From assembly GCF_001563475.1 (NCBI RefSeq), contig NZ_LPUT01000004.1:1-51059 (forward strand): a stretch of 51,059 nt of DNA, given 5' to 3'. The notes beneath the pieces are model-generated. The model ran no database searches. It saw only the letters and a program-made list of their open reading frames with translations, and had not been told where the DNA came from. The stretch comes from Sporosarcina sp. HYO08. GTDB lineage: Bacteria; Bacillota; Bacilli; Bacillales_A; Planococcaceae. This document shows positions 34,917 to 45,755 of this stretch, one piece after another (within the stretch, counting starts at the first letter, position 1; each line of letters starts with the position of its first letter). The translations under genes and the position numbers were made by a program.

Positions 34917-34929
34917 AAACCCGAATATT
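34917..34929 (+). promoter_or_regulatory. Possible PurBox in front of purR
   Basis: AAACCCGAATATT matches the PurBox AWWWCCGAACWWT at 11 of 13 positions and lies 14 bp upstream of the purR start. Only one box is seen; PurR normally uses two. Confidence 0.45.
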
Positions 34930-34959
34930 TTACTCGTACATTATCATATTCATACGTAT

Positions 34960-35823
34960 TTACGCAAGAAAATGACGACTACCAATCATGCGAACCGCAT
35001 ATACTTCACGGCAAAATCCTTTTAATCCATTGTAAATTCTCGGTACCCTTGATTCATGTTTGACAATGCCAAAAACAGTCGGTCCACTGCCACTCATTAA
35101 AACTGCATCCGCCCCAAACTTTTTCATCTGCTCTTTTAAGATTGACACTTGTGGATACAGCTTCATCGTTATCGGTTCTAAAGCATTTCCAACAGATTGA
35201 CACATTTTTTGATAATCACCTGTATGTAAAGCATCAATCATATTTTGTGTAGAAGGATGCGCAATGTTCGACAAATCTACATGACGATAAATATCTGCCG
35301 TTGAGACGGAAATGGCAGGCTTCGCAAGGATAACCCAACAATTAGGAGGTGCTGGCAAGCTTTCAATCTTCTCACCGCGCCCTGTTGCAAGAGCTGTGCC
35401 GCCATGCACACAAAAGGATACATCTGAGCCTATTTCAGAACCTAAAGAAGCTAAGTCTTCATCGGGTAGCTGTAAATTCCAAAGACGATTCAGACCGCGC
35501 AATGTCGCGGCAGCATCAGAGCTGCCCCCGGCAAGTCCGGCAGCAACCGGAATACTTTTTTCAAGAATAATTTCCACACCACTCGTAACCCCGAAGCGTT
35601 TTTGAAGCAGCTCTGCCGCTTGATAAGCTAAGTTTTTTCTGTCATTTGGAACGAAGCGCTCAGATGTCCGAATTGTAATCCCCCGATGACTAGGTCGAAT
35701 CCAAACACGATCTGCCAAATCCACTGTTGTCATTATCATTTCGACTTCATGAAAGCCGTCCGAACGCTTATGCAATACGTCAAGCGTTAAATTAATTTTT
35801 GCTGGTGCTTTCTCATACAGCAC
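34960..35823 (-). CDS. ispE: 4-diphosphocytidyl-2-C-methyl-D-erythritol kinase
   Basis: IspE phosphorylates CDP-methylerythritol in the MEP pathway of isoprenoid synthesis. The 287-residue GHMP kinase shows [13 protein letters not shown] at the N-terminus, the glycine-rich ATP motif [15 protein letters not shown] and the C-terminal [10 protein letters not shown]. The start is a GTG at 35823, nine bases after GGAG. The next gene, purR, starts 57 bp later and probably has its own promoter. Confidence 0.96.
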   Translation of the reverse strand: MLYEKAPAKINLTLDVLHKRSDGFHEVEMIMTTVDLADRVWIRPSHRGITIRTSERFVPNDRKNLAYQAAELLQKRFGVTSGVEIILEKSIPVAAGLAGGSSDAAATLRGLNRLWNLQLPDEDLASLGSEIGSDVSFCVHGGTALATGRGEKIESLPAPPNCWVILAKPAISVSTADIYRHVDLSNIAHPSTQNMIDALHTGDYQKMCQSVGNALEPITMKLYPQVSILKEQMKKFGADAVLMSGSGPTVFGIVKHESRVPRIYNGLKGFCREVYAVRMIGSRHFLA

Positions 35824-35906
35824 GCCGGCTCACTCCATTCCCACTTACAATTGCAATTACACTCTATCTTAACATAGCGGGAAAGTATTGCGCTTGTCTA
35901 AATTGT

Positions 35907-35930
35907 CTGGGTGCCTGGCACAAACCGAAA
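35907..35930. repeat. GGGTGCCTGGCAC-type repeat fragment
   Basis: The segment GGGTGCCTGGCAC between ispE and sspF matches the arms of the yacD terminator hairpin (8407-8468). Only one arm is present here. It looks like a decayed copy of a dispersed intergenic repeat. Confidence 0.5.
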
Positions 35931-35960
35931 TAGCCGGGTGTATCGTCCTTTCATGTATGC

Positions 35961-35999
35961 AAAAAAGCTGCATTGGATGTAATCCAATGCAGCTTTTTC
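35961..35999. terminator. sspF terminator
   Basis: AAAGCTGCATTGGAT pairs with ATCCAATGCAGCTTT and is flanked by A and T tracts on both sides. It lies after sspF on the minus strand and could also act on the plus strand. Confidence 0.92.
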
Positions 36000-36030
36000 T
36001 TTTGTCAGTCATTATTGGATTGTAGGGTTC

Positions 36031-36216
36031 TTATAGCGAACGTTTATCTTCAGAAACACCTCGTTCTGCCATTTCAATTGCGCGTTTCACCATATTACCT
36101 GCGTCACGTGCCTTGATACCTCCCCAACCTTCTCGCTGTACAACATCGTAAAAGCCAAGCTCTTTCGCAATTTCTTCCTTCAAGTGCTCAGACATTATAC
36201 CACGTCTTTTCGCCAT
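36031..36216 (-). CDS. sspF: Small acid-soluble spore protein SspF (alpha/beta type)
   Basis: SspF is a DNA-binding SASP of the spore core. The 61-residue protein shows [19 protein letters not shown], then the [19 protein letters not shown] motif that is characteristic of SspF. AAAAGGAGG precedes the ATG. A CATACTG hexamer-like -10 for sigma-G is present about 40 bp upstream, but I do not see a matching -35. It lies between veg and ispE as in B. subtilis. Confidence 0.95.
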   Translation of the reverse strand: MAKRRGIMSEHLKEEIAKELGFYDVVQREGWGGIKARDAGNMVKRAIEMAERGVSEDKRSL

Positions 36217-36264
36217 TCGGTTTTTCCTCCTTTTAGACTGACGATGTCAGTATGTGCAGAAAAA

Positions 36265-36319
36265 ATAAAAAAACACCTTTGTATTTCATTCTAAAAAGAA
36301 TGGATACAAAGGTGTTTTT
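36265..36319 (-). terminator. veg terminator
   Basis: ACACCTTTGTAT pairs with ATACAAAGGTGT around an inner ATTCT/AGAAT hairpin, followed by seven T on the minus strand. It isolates veg from sspF. Confidence 0.93.
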
Positions 36320-36356
36320 CAAAAAAAAATAATGAAATCATTCATGATTGCTGTAA

Positions 36357-36623
36357 TTATTTTACGACGAATGAAGTTTGATCTGCACCGTCTAAAATTG
36401 TAATCTCAACCGCTTCGGTTAAGATGTCTGCATAGCTGTAAGACACCCTTTCGAACGCATTTTCGTCCTGATCTAACTCGACGACAAATACAGCACGATA
36501 GGTTTCACGCAAAACGCCTGACCTTTCAATTGTCTTCTTGCGACCGCCATTTGCACGAATGTGCAAACGTTTCCCGAGATGGGAATCTAACGACTTCTTG
36601 ATATCCGCTAATGTTTTTGGCAT
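36357..36623 (-). CDS. veg: Veg, biofilm-associated small protein
   Basis: Veg is a highly expressed small protein that in B. subtilis stimulates biofilm matrix genes by affecting SinR. The 88-residue protein shows the family opening [19 protein letters not shown], then [15 protein letters not shown] and a beta-rich C-terminal half (Sm-like fold). It has two strong tandem promoters upstream, in line with the famous strength of the B. subtilis veg promoter. yabG, which precedes veg in B. subtilis, is absent. Confidence 0.95.
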   Translation of the reverse strand: MPKTLADIKKSLDSHLGKRLHIRANGGRKKTIERSGVLRETYRAVFVVELDQDENAFERVSYSYADILTEAVEITILDGADQTSFVVK

Positions 36624-36647
36624 GTTACTTACACCTCACTACATGTA

Positions 36648-36676
36648 AGTATAACACTTTAGAAAAGTTCTGTCAA
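36648..36676 (-). promoter_or_regulatory. veg proximal promoter (sigma-A)
   Basis: TTGACA (36676-36671) and TATACT (36653-36648) are exactly 17 bp apart on the minus strand, about 25 bp before the veg start. Confidence 0.9.
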
Positions 36677-36687
36677 TTAAAAGAAAT

Positions 36688-36717
36688 ATTTTAACAAGAT
36701 GTTACTACTCTTGTCAA
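36688..36717 (-). promoter_or_regulatory. veg distal promoter (sigma-A)
   Basis: TTGACA (36717-36712) and TAAAAT (36693-36688) are 18 bp apart on the minus strand, directly upstream of the proximal promoter. Confidence 0.75.
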
Positions 36718-36774
36718 TATATTTCTTAATAGAATTCCAATTTTTTATCGACAAATTTCTATGCATTGTTGCGC

Positions 36775-38212
<1,438 letters not shown>

Positions 38213-38293
38213 AAAATTCCTCTTTCCCATTCCATTCTGTCCTTCATTTTACTTCGCATTCAATATGATGTACACAATTGAGGCTTCAAACAT

Positions 38294-38329
38294 AAAAATA
38301 TCCGTAGGGCTTGAAAAATGCCCTACGGA
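38294..38329 (-). terminator. yabE terminator
   Basis: A 10-bp perfect stem TCCGTAGGGC/GCCCTACGGA with a 9-base loop is followed by TATTTTTATG on the minus strand. Confidence 0.9.
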
Positions 38330-38348
38330 TTAATCTATTTTTCCGCCG

Positions 38349-39590
38349 TTAGTCAATCACTTTAATTTTCACTTGGCGTCTGCCAAAATTATACGCAGTC
38401 GATTTTGTCGGCACGTGAAGGTCGATTTTCATTCCTTTAATAGCTCCGCCCGTATCTCCGGCGATCGCATATCCATATCCCTCGACCCAAACTTTTGAGC
38501 CAAGCGGAATGACTTTTGGATCTACAGCGATTACTTTGGCGTTTGGATTCGCGCGTAAATTAATACCTGTCGCCGTTTTTCCAGAGCAGCCATTACAGTA
38601 TGCCGTATAGGCAGTTGCTGTTACATAAAATTCTTTTCCGCCCGCAGGTGTTGCGGCATTGCTTCTTGAAACGCCAACGCCTCCTTTACCCTTTGCAGAA
38701 GTAGGGGCAGCTGCAACGACAACTTTAGAACCGACTGCAACGATTTTCGTTTGTGGCGGGGTGATTGTTTTTTCCTCGATTAACTTACGGGAAACTTCTT
38801 TTCCATTTTCTTTGATAACTTCGAACTTTCGTGAAACCTTTCCTTTTTTGCCAGCTTGTACGACTTTTTCTCGCCCTTTAAGCAAATGAGGATCATTGCG
38901 TGTTTCAACGATAAAGTTCGCTGGCTCTTCCACTACATCGGTGACCTTTTCCACTCTTACGACTTTCACGATAGAATTGGGCTGTAATTTCGTATCCCCT
39001 TTTCCATCAAGTCGATCATCTTCATCCAATTGAATGTTTTCTTTCTTTAAAAAGTCAGCGACCGTAGTCGAAGTTGACCAGACCTTTCTTTCATTTCCGC
39101 CGTCATTAAGCGTCACTTCAAACGCTTTTTGAACGGTAATGCCGGTGTTGTTTGCAAGTTGCTCGTTAATACTTGGTTCAACCGCGTCATCCTGGGTAAT
39201 TTCAATGCCCGCTGCTGCCAGCACTTCCCCTACTGTCTTCCCCGTCGTCCAAATAGATGATTTCTCGTCATCCACTGTTAACTTAACCTGCTTTGCCTGT
39301 TCCCACTTGACCGATAAACCATCCTCGATCGGTGTATTCACTGAGGGCTCTACTAAATCATGTTGTGCAACTTGTATTTCCTGATGAGAAAGAAGTTGAC
39401 CAACTGTATGTGCGTGTGTTCGAATTTCCATTTGTTCACCGTTCACGTCAAGCGTGACCGATTTTTTAGCATTCTCAAAGAGAGCTAGTGAAATAACCGC
39501 AACAAATAGTGTAAGAGAAAGTACCCCCACCGCTATTTGTTTGCTCCTCAATGACCTAAAGAACAGGATTTCCATGATACGATTTGACAT
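38349..39590 (-). CDS. yabE: Resuscitation-promoting-factor-like cell-wall protein (YabE)
   Basis: YabE is a secreted, probably wall-remodelling protein. The 413-residue protein has an N-terminal membrane segment (about 20-42, IAVGVLSLTLFVAVISLALF), three DUF348 (ubiquitin-like) repeats (about 45-215), a G5 domain (about 220-295) and a C-terminal 3D domain (about 325-413) with the ATAYTAY and GDTGGAIKG motifs. The three acidic catalytic residues typical of 3D/Rpf proteins appear present (AVDPKVIPLG, AGDTGGAI, MKIDLHV). The ATG at 39590 has AAGGAGGAG eight bases upstream. B. subtilis controls yabE by an antisense RNA; I see no clear plus-strand promoter here. Confidence 0.93.
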   Translation of the reverse strand: MSNRIMEILFFRSLRSKQIAVGVLSLTLFVAVISLALFENAKKSVTLDVNGEQMEIRTHAHTVGQLLSHQEIQVAQHDLVEPSVNTPIEDGLSVKWEQAKQVKLTVDDEKSSIWTTGKTVGEVLAAAGIEITQDDAVEPSINEQLANNTGITVQKAFEVTLNDGGNERKVWSTSTTVADFLKKENIQLDEDDRLDGKGDTKLQPNSIVKVVRVEKVTDVVEEPANFIVETRNDPHLLKGREKVVQAGKKGKVSRKFEVIKENGKEVSRKLIEEKTITPPQTKIVAVGSKVVVAAAPTSAKGKGGVGVSRSNAATPAGGKEFYVTATAYTAYCNGCSGKTATGINLRANPNAKVIAVDPKVIPLGSKVWVEGYGYAIAGDTGGAIKGMKIDLHVPTKSTAYNFGRRQVKIKVID

Positions 39591-39670
39591 GAAAAATACT
39601 CCTCCTTTATCACTCGGCAAATTATAAAGGCTGTCTCTCGGCGTGTCAACCCCTTTGTTTTTTAGTTTTA

Positions 39671-39705
39671 TAAAGAAATAGATTTCCGGAGTTTGGAAAT
39701 CTATT
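39671..39705 (-). terminator. tatD terminator
   Basis: AATAGATTTCC pairs with GGAAATCTATT around a 7-base loop, followed by TCTTTAT on the minus strand, after the tatD stop. It separates tatD from yabE. Confidence 0.85.
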
Positions 39706-39711
39706 CTTTTT

Positions 39712-40482
39712 TCACAGTGAAATGTTAAAGATTTTCAACGCATTTTCCGTCGTTCGCTTTGCAACTTCTTCAACGGATAAACCCTTTAATCTCGCAATTT
39801 CTTCGGCTACCAATGTGACATACGCCGGCTCATTTCGCTTTCCTCGGTATGGGTGCGGTGTAAGATACGGCGCATCTGTTTCAATTAACAAATGGTCGAG
39901 GGCAACTTCTTTTGCCACTTGCTTCGGAATCTTGGCATTTTTAAACGTCACCGGCCCGCCCAATGAGATCATGAAATTCATGTGTATGCATTCTTTCGCT
40001 GTTTCAACACTTCCGCTAAAACAATGCATAATGCCGCCTGTTATTTCGGCTTCTTCTTCTTTTAAAATTTGCACAACATCAGCCGTCGCATCCCGATTAT
40101 GGATAATGATCGGTAAATTAACTTTTTGAGCCAGACGAATTTGTTTTCGAAACAATTGCTGCTGTACTTCTTTTGGCGATTTGTCCCAGTAGTAATCCAG
40201 CCCAACTTCACCAATTCCGACAACTTTTGGATGAGCCGCCAGTGATTCAATCCAGGCTAAGTCTTCTTCCGTACAATCAATTGCATCGACTGGATGCCAT
40301 CCAACAACCGCGTAAATAAACGGATATTGTTCGGCCAAGATAATTGCTTTTTCAATCGTCTTTCGATCAAAACCAATCACAACCATTTTTTCAACAGATG
40401 CGTCAAGTGCACGTTGAATAACTTCTTCTACGTCATTTTCATATTGGTCTGCATTTAAGTGAACATGTGTGTCTATGAACAT
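39712..40482 (-). CDS. tatD: TatD-family metal-dependent DNase
   Basis: TatD proteins are amidohydrolase-fold nucleases (3'-5' DNase, D-tyrosyl-related activities have also been reported). The 256-residue protein has the metal ligands HVHLN near the N-terminus (FIDTHVHLNAD), GIGEVGLDYYWD, IIHNRDA, MHCFSGS and the final IETDAPYLTP. The ATG at 40482 has GAGGCG upstream; B. subtilis YabD/TatD has 255 residues. It lies downstream of metG behind a terminator, as usual. Confidence 0.95.
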   Translation of the reverse strand: MFIDTHVHLNADQYENDVEEVIQRALDASVEKMVVIGFDRKTIEKAIILAEQYPFIYAVVGWHPVDAIDCTEEDLAWIESLAAHPKVVGIGEVGLDYYWDKSPKEVQQQLFRKQIRLAQKVNLPIIIHNRDATADVVQILKEEEAEITGGIMHCFSGSVETAKECIHMNFMISLGGPVTFKNAKIPKQVAKEVALDHLLIETDAPYLTPHPYRGKRNEPAYVTLVAEEIARLKGLSVEEVAKRTTENALKIFNISL

Positions 40483-40585
40483 TTTTTTCGCCTCGCAATG
40501 GTTCCATTCTATTCGATGGAACAATTAATTTTATTACAGTTTGTTTACAATATCATGACATGCCTGATTTAATTGCAAAGAACAA

Positions 40586-40620
40586 GAAAAACGGCGTTTC
40601 TGCACGAGACGCCGCTTTTT
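40586..40620 (-). terminator. metG terminator
   Basis: GCGGCGTCT/AGAAACGCCGT-type GC-rich stem followed by TTTTTCTTG on the minus strand, 43 bp after the metG stop. Confidence 0.88.
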
Positions 40621-40662
40621 ATGTGCTTTTTTGTCAAAAGAATTAAAAATTAATACAAGTAA

Positions 40663-42692
<2,030 letters not shown>

Positions 42693-42781
42693 ATGTGAAT
42701 ATAAGTTTAACACACTAGAAAAAAGGGAATTTTCCTGAAGAAGGTGTTTTTCACCAATAGAAACACTTTTTGGAAAACTCA

Positions 42782-42789
42782 TATCGACA
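42782..42789 (+). promoter_or_regulatory. Possible Spo0A box between metG and abrB
   Basis: ATCGACA matches TTCGACA, the reverse of the Spo0A box TGTCGAA, at six of seven bases. In B. subtilis Spo0A~P represses abrB. The box here is about 110 bp from the abrB start and I could not place the abrB promoter with confidence, so the link is weak. Confidence 0.3.
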
Positions 42790-42895
42790 GCAATCTAGCT
42801 TTTATGATATATTTAAAATACTACTTTTGCTTCAATAGTTTTGTTATCTAAGAAACTACTTTTAATCCCACTTCTTACTGAAAGGAGAATTTGCC

Positions 42896-43174
42896 GTGAA
42901 ATCTACGGGTATTGTTAGAAAGGTTGACGAGTTAGGACGTGTTGTCATTCCAATTGAATTACGCAGAACATTAGGTATTGAACAAAAAGATTCACTCGAA
43001 ATTTATGTGGATGATGATAAAATTATATTGAAAAAGCATATACCAAGTATGACTTGTTCAATGACGGGTGAAGTATCCAACGATAATGTAAGCTTAATGG
43101 ACGGCAAGTTAATTTTAAGTTCTAAAGGCGCAGATCGGCTTGTCAAAGAAATTAAAGAGCATTTTAAAAAATAA
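42896..43174 (+). CDS. abrB: Transition-state regulator AbrB
   Basis: AbrB is the global repressor of post-exponential genes. The 92-residue protein has the SpoVT-AbrB DNA-binding domain (1-50: MKSTGIVRKVDELGRVVIPIE, IYVDDDKIILKKH) with RK-R-RR residues that contact DNA, and a C-terminal multimerisation domain (about 55-92). The start is a GTG after AAAGGAG. It is one of only three plus-strand genes in the window, and this inversion relative to metG is conserved in B. subtilis. It converges with rsmI on a shared terminator. Confidence 0.96.
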   Translation: MKSTGIVRKVDELGRVVIPIELRRTLGIEQKDSLEIYVDDDKIILKKHIPSMTCSMTGEVSNDNVSLMDGKLILSSKGADRLVKEIKEHFKK

Positions 43175-43179
43175 AATAC

Positions 43180-43219
43180 AACTAATATCCAGGGTGTTTT
43201 TTCGAACTGGATATTAGTT
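43180..43219. terminator. Convergent terminator of abrB and rsmI
   Basis: A 13-bp perfect stem AACTAATATCCAG/CTGGATATTAGTT (43180-43192 with 43207-43219) serves both strands. The rsmI stop codon (43214-43216) is inside the right arm. Confidence 0.88.
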
Positions 43220-44092
43220 ATTTTCCTCCACATGAAATGCTTTATAAACGTCGCGCCGGCTCATTCCACGTGTTACTGCCACTTCACGAATCGCTTCTTT
43301 TGATCGGACATTTTTTTCTTCCATGACGATTTCCACATGGCGTTTGACATCCACATCTGTCCACCATACTTCTGTTTCTACTAGTTCTTTTCTGCCGCCT
43401 TCCAAAACGATACAAAATTCGCCTCTTATTTCACTTGATTCTACCCAATTGATGGCTTCTTCAAGCGTGCCGCGCAAAAATTCTTCAAAACGCTTTGTCA
43501 ATTCGCGTGCCAAAACAATTCGACATTCACCGCTGAAATTTTCTAAAAGGGCATGCAGTGTTGTTTTTAATCGATGGGGCGCTTCATATAAAATAATCGT
43601 TTCTTCACGTTGTCTTAATTGTGCTAGCTGTGCATCCCTTTCCTTTTTCTGCCGCGAAAGAAAACCGAAAAATAGAAATGGTTGCGGTGACAATCCTGAA
43701 GCAACGATTGCACTAATTGCCGCATTCGCCCCTGGAATCGGTACAACGTCAACCCCGGCCTCTATTGCTTTTGCGACAAGATCTGCGCCTGGATCAGATA
43801 TACACGGCATGCCAGCATCGCTAACAAGCGCCACATTCTTTCCTTCTGCAAGTAAAGACAAAATTTTTTCTCCACCGCTTTCTATGTTATGTTCGTGATA
43901 ACTAATGAGCGGTGTTTTAATATTAAAATGATTACAAAGGCGAATCGTATTTCGTGTATCTTCCGCTGCGATCACTTGTACTTCCTGTAAAGTTTGAATC
44001 GCACGATACGTCATATCATCTAGATTTCCTATTGGTGTGCCAACAAGATATAGCTTACTGCTCGACATGTCAGCACTTTTTTGAGACTTCAT
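43214..44092 (-). CDS. rsmI: 16S rRNA (cytidine-2'-O)-methyltransferase RsmI
   Basis: RsmI methylates the 2'-O of C1402 in 16S rRNA. The 292-residue protein is a tetrapyrrole-methylase-fold enzyme with LYLVGTPIGNLDDMTYRAI, AEDTRNT, SDAGMPCISDPG and IPGANAAISAI. The ATG at 44092 has GGGGGAG eight bases upstream, although it overlaps yazA by 23 bp; the ATG after the overlap has no site. It is the last gene of trmN6-yazA-rsmI. Confidence 0.95.
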   Translation of the reverse strand: MKSQKSADMSSSKLYLVGTPIGNLDDMTYRAIQTLQEVQVIAAEDTRNTIRLCNHFNIKTPLISYHEHNIESGGEKILSLLAEGKNVALVSDAGMPCISDPGADLVAKAIEAGVDVVPIPGANAAISAIVASGLSPQPFLFFGFLSRQKKERDAQLAQLRQREETIILYEAPHRLKTTLHALLENFSGECRIVLARELTKRFEEFLRGTLEEAINWVESSEIRGEFCIVLEGGRKELVETEVWWTDVDVKRHVEIVMEEKNVRSKEAIREVAVTRGMSRRDVYKAFHVEENN

Positions 44093-44357
44093 CTGTACTT
44101 CTCCCCCTTTCTACATACTGTTCTTTTAATGCCCTGCTCAGCTGCTTAAATCGATATTCTGCCTGCATTGCCTCTCGCTTCGTTTCAAACTGCTCCTTGT
44201 AAATACAACGAACAGGCAGTTTCGCTCGCGTATACCGTGCACCTTTCCCCTCGTTATGGACCCGTACACGCTTTTCCAAGTTATTCGTATACCCTGCATA
44301 AAAAGAGCCGTCATTGCATTCCAGCACATAAAAAACATGTTCAGCGTTCTTTTCCAT
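44070..44357 (-). CDS. yazA: GIY-YIG endonuclease-domain protein (YazA)
   Basis: The 95-residue protein is a lone GIY-YIG nuclease domain of the UPF0213 family: [17 protein letters not shown] carries the GIY...YIG equivalent (YVL...YAG), followed by the catalytic Arg in [21 protein letters not shown] and the Glu in [12 protein letters not shown]. The substrate is unknown; DNA repair is the usual suggestion. It overlaps trmN6 by 17 bp and rsmI by 23 bp, so the three are tightly coupled, as in B. subtilis. Confidence 0.93.
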   Translation of the reverse strand: MEKNAEHVFYVLECNDGSFYAGYTNNLEKRVRVHNEGKGARYTRAKLPVRCIYKEQFETKREAMQAEYRFKQLSRALKEQYVERGRSTDEVSKKC

Positions 44358-45090
44358 ATAAAAGTTTCCTCACTTCTTCCGTATATTCTCCATTCGAGTC
44401 GTAGACGTATAACGGAGGAAGGATTTTTAAATCAGGTTTCCCATCTTTCGTTCCTTCTATTAATAAAGTATTCGCTTCTTTTCCTTCTTTCGGATAAACA
44501 AAGCGGATTCTTTTCGGCTCCAAACGATTGGCACGCATTGCGGTGACGATATCGAGTAGACGTCCCGGGCGATGGACAAATGCTGCTTTCCCGCCTTGCT
44601 TTAATAATTCGCTTGCAGCACGAACGGCTTCTTCCAATGTTAGCTTTATTTCATGCCTAGCAATCGCAACGTGCTCCAGTAAATTTTTATCACTTGCTTC
44701 ATGCGCGGGAAAATAAGGCGGGTTACAAGTGACCGTGTCGTATTTTTCATATCCCAATGTCGAAGCAATACCTTTCACGTCACCCTGTACAATCTGAATA
44801 TGGTTTTCAAGCCGATTGTAACGAACACTCCTTTCTGCCATATTTGCAAGCCGCTCTTGCAATTCCACGCCAATAATATTTGCTTTTGTTCGTGCGCTTA
44901 AAAATAGGGGAATGGCTCCATTTCCCGCGCATAAATCTACGATTTTCCCCGATCGGACTGGAACGTAGGCAAATTTCGCTAACAACACCGCATCCAGGGA
45001 AAATGAAAAAACAGATGGACTTTGAATAATCCTTAAATCTTCGGCCAATAAATAATCGAGCCGTTCATCACCTTTCAACAATTCCACCAT
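44341..45090 (-). CDS. yabB: TrmN6-like tRNA (adenine37-N6)-methyltransferase (YabB)
   Basis: The 249-residue protein is a class I SAM methyltransferase with the glycine motif [15 protein letters not shown] and the N6-adenine signature NPPYF (TCNPPYFPA). E. coli TrmN6 (YfiC) methylates A37 of tRNA-Val1, and B. subtilis YabB has been proposed to act likewise. The ATG at 45090 follows AAAGGAATTG; a longer frame lacks a ribosome-binding site. It begins the trmN6-yazA-rsmI unit, after the yabA-linked repeat and terminator. Confidence 0.9.
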   Translation of the reverse strand: MVELLKGDERLDYLLAEDLRIIQSPSVFSFSLDAVLLAKFAYVPVRSGKIVDLCAGNGAIPLFLSARTKANIIGVELQERLANMAERSVRYNRLENHIQIVQGDVKGIASTLGYEKYDTVTCNPPYFPAHEASDKNLLEHVAIARHEIKLTLEEAVRAASELLKQGGKAAFVHRPGRLLDIVTAMRANRLEPKRIRFVYPKEGKEANTLLIEGTKDGKPDLKILPPLYVYDSNGEYTEEVRKLLYGKER

Positions 45091-45128
45091 AAAACAATTC
45101 CTTTCTTCCATTTGATTGAATTTAGATC

Positions 45129-45163
45129 ATAAAGAAAGCCGATACCTATAAATAGGAATCGGC
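45129..45163 (-). terminator. Terminator downstream of the yabA repeat
   Basis: GCCGATTCCTAT pairs with ATAGGTATCGGC with one mismatch (45152-45163 with 45138-45149) and is followed by TTTCTTTAT on the minus strand. It lies after repeat copy B, so the holB-ricT-yabA transcript would carry the repeat in its 3' end. Confidence 0.82.
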
Positions 45164-45168
45164 ACACT

Positions 45169-45324
45169 ATCAATTACGCCCCCGAGTAGTTGCGTTCGGA
45201 TTTTAAATTGGACCCGCAGGATGCGGGTATGCCGTCGTTGGGGCCAGCACACGATGCCGGTTGTTGCAACAGGATGTTGCATCCTTAGACCGCCTTCCTT
45301 AATTCCTTTCAAAATCCTTTCCAT
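45169..45324 (-). repeat. Dispersed repeat, copy B (conserved ends, hairpin core)
   Basis: Read on the minus strand, this 156-bp element has a 5' block at 45316-45284 and a 3' block at 45204-45169 that match copy A (29055-29255). The interior is a set of small hairpins: TGCAACA-TCC-TGTTGCA (45281-45265), CCGGCA/TGCTGG (45260-45244) and ACCCGCA-TCC-TGCGGGT (45228-45212). Two of them have the same TCC loop. An ATG at 45324 opens a frame starting MERILKGIKEGGLR, similar to that of copy A. It is in the same orientation as yabA and ends shortly before the terminator. Confidence 0.7.
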
Positions 45325-45369
45325 TCACCGAAGACTTGACTTAAAGTAACAAGCTTTCGCTAATTCAAG

Positions 45370-45741
45370 TTAACCATTTTGCTTATTTAAAAAAGAAAGA
45401 CAGAATAGGCAATCTTCCCCTTTGCGGCTACTACCAAAATGGACATTGCACACATGGAACCCCTCATTGTAAAGGCGCGCCAAATTATCTACACCTTCAC
45501 CAATATCGACTTTATGCAATTTTTTCTGACCACGTTGTTTTCCCGTCGATTTCGATTTTGCTTCCGTCTGTTCATCCATTTCTTCGAGTCGCTTCCGCAG
45601 ATGATGGTTTTCAAGTTGAAGTGAATGATTCTCTTCTGTCATCTGCGCAACAAATCCCATTAATCCTCGGAATTGCTTATGCATGGATTCAAGCTGTTGC
45701 TCAAACTCCATAATTCTGTCGAGAAAATTCCCTTCTTTCAA
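45370..45741 (-). CDS. yabA: Replication initiation-control protein YabA
   Basis: YabA binds DnaA and DnaN and prevents over-initiation of replication. The 123-residue protein has an N-terminal coiled coil (about 5-55: [38 protein letters not shown]) that makes the tetramer, a basic linker, and a C-terminal zinc domain with H-x-C in [10 protein letters not shown] and C-x-x-C in DCLFC. The start is a TTG at 45741, seven bases after GGGGTG. It is the last gene of holB-ricT-yabA. Confidence 0.95.
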   Translation of the reverse strand: MKEGNFLDRIMEFEQQLESMHKQFRGLMGFVAQMTEENHSLQLENHHLRKRLEEMDEQTEAKSKSTGKQRGQKKLHKVDIGEGVDNLARLYNEGFHVCNVHFGSSRKGEDCLFCLSFLNKQNG

Positions 45742-45755
45742 ATGATTTCACCCCA

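Noticed and set aside
42790..42880. abrB promoter
   Set aside because: Several AT-rich -10-like hexamers are present (TATGAT, TAAAAT), but none has a convincing -35 partner, so I did not annotate one.
45127..45324. Protein gene of 65 codons in the yabA-yabB gap
   Set aside because: The frame runs through repeat copy B and into its terminator. It is better explained as part of the repeat, although its first codons are noted as possibly conserved.
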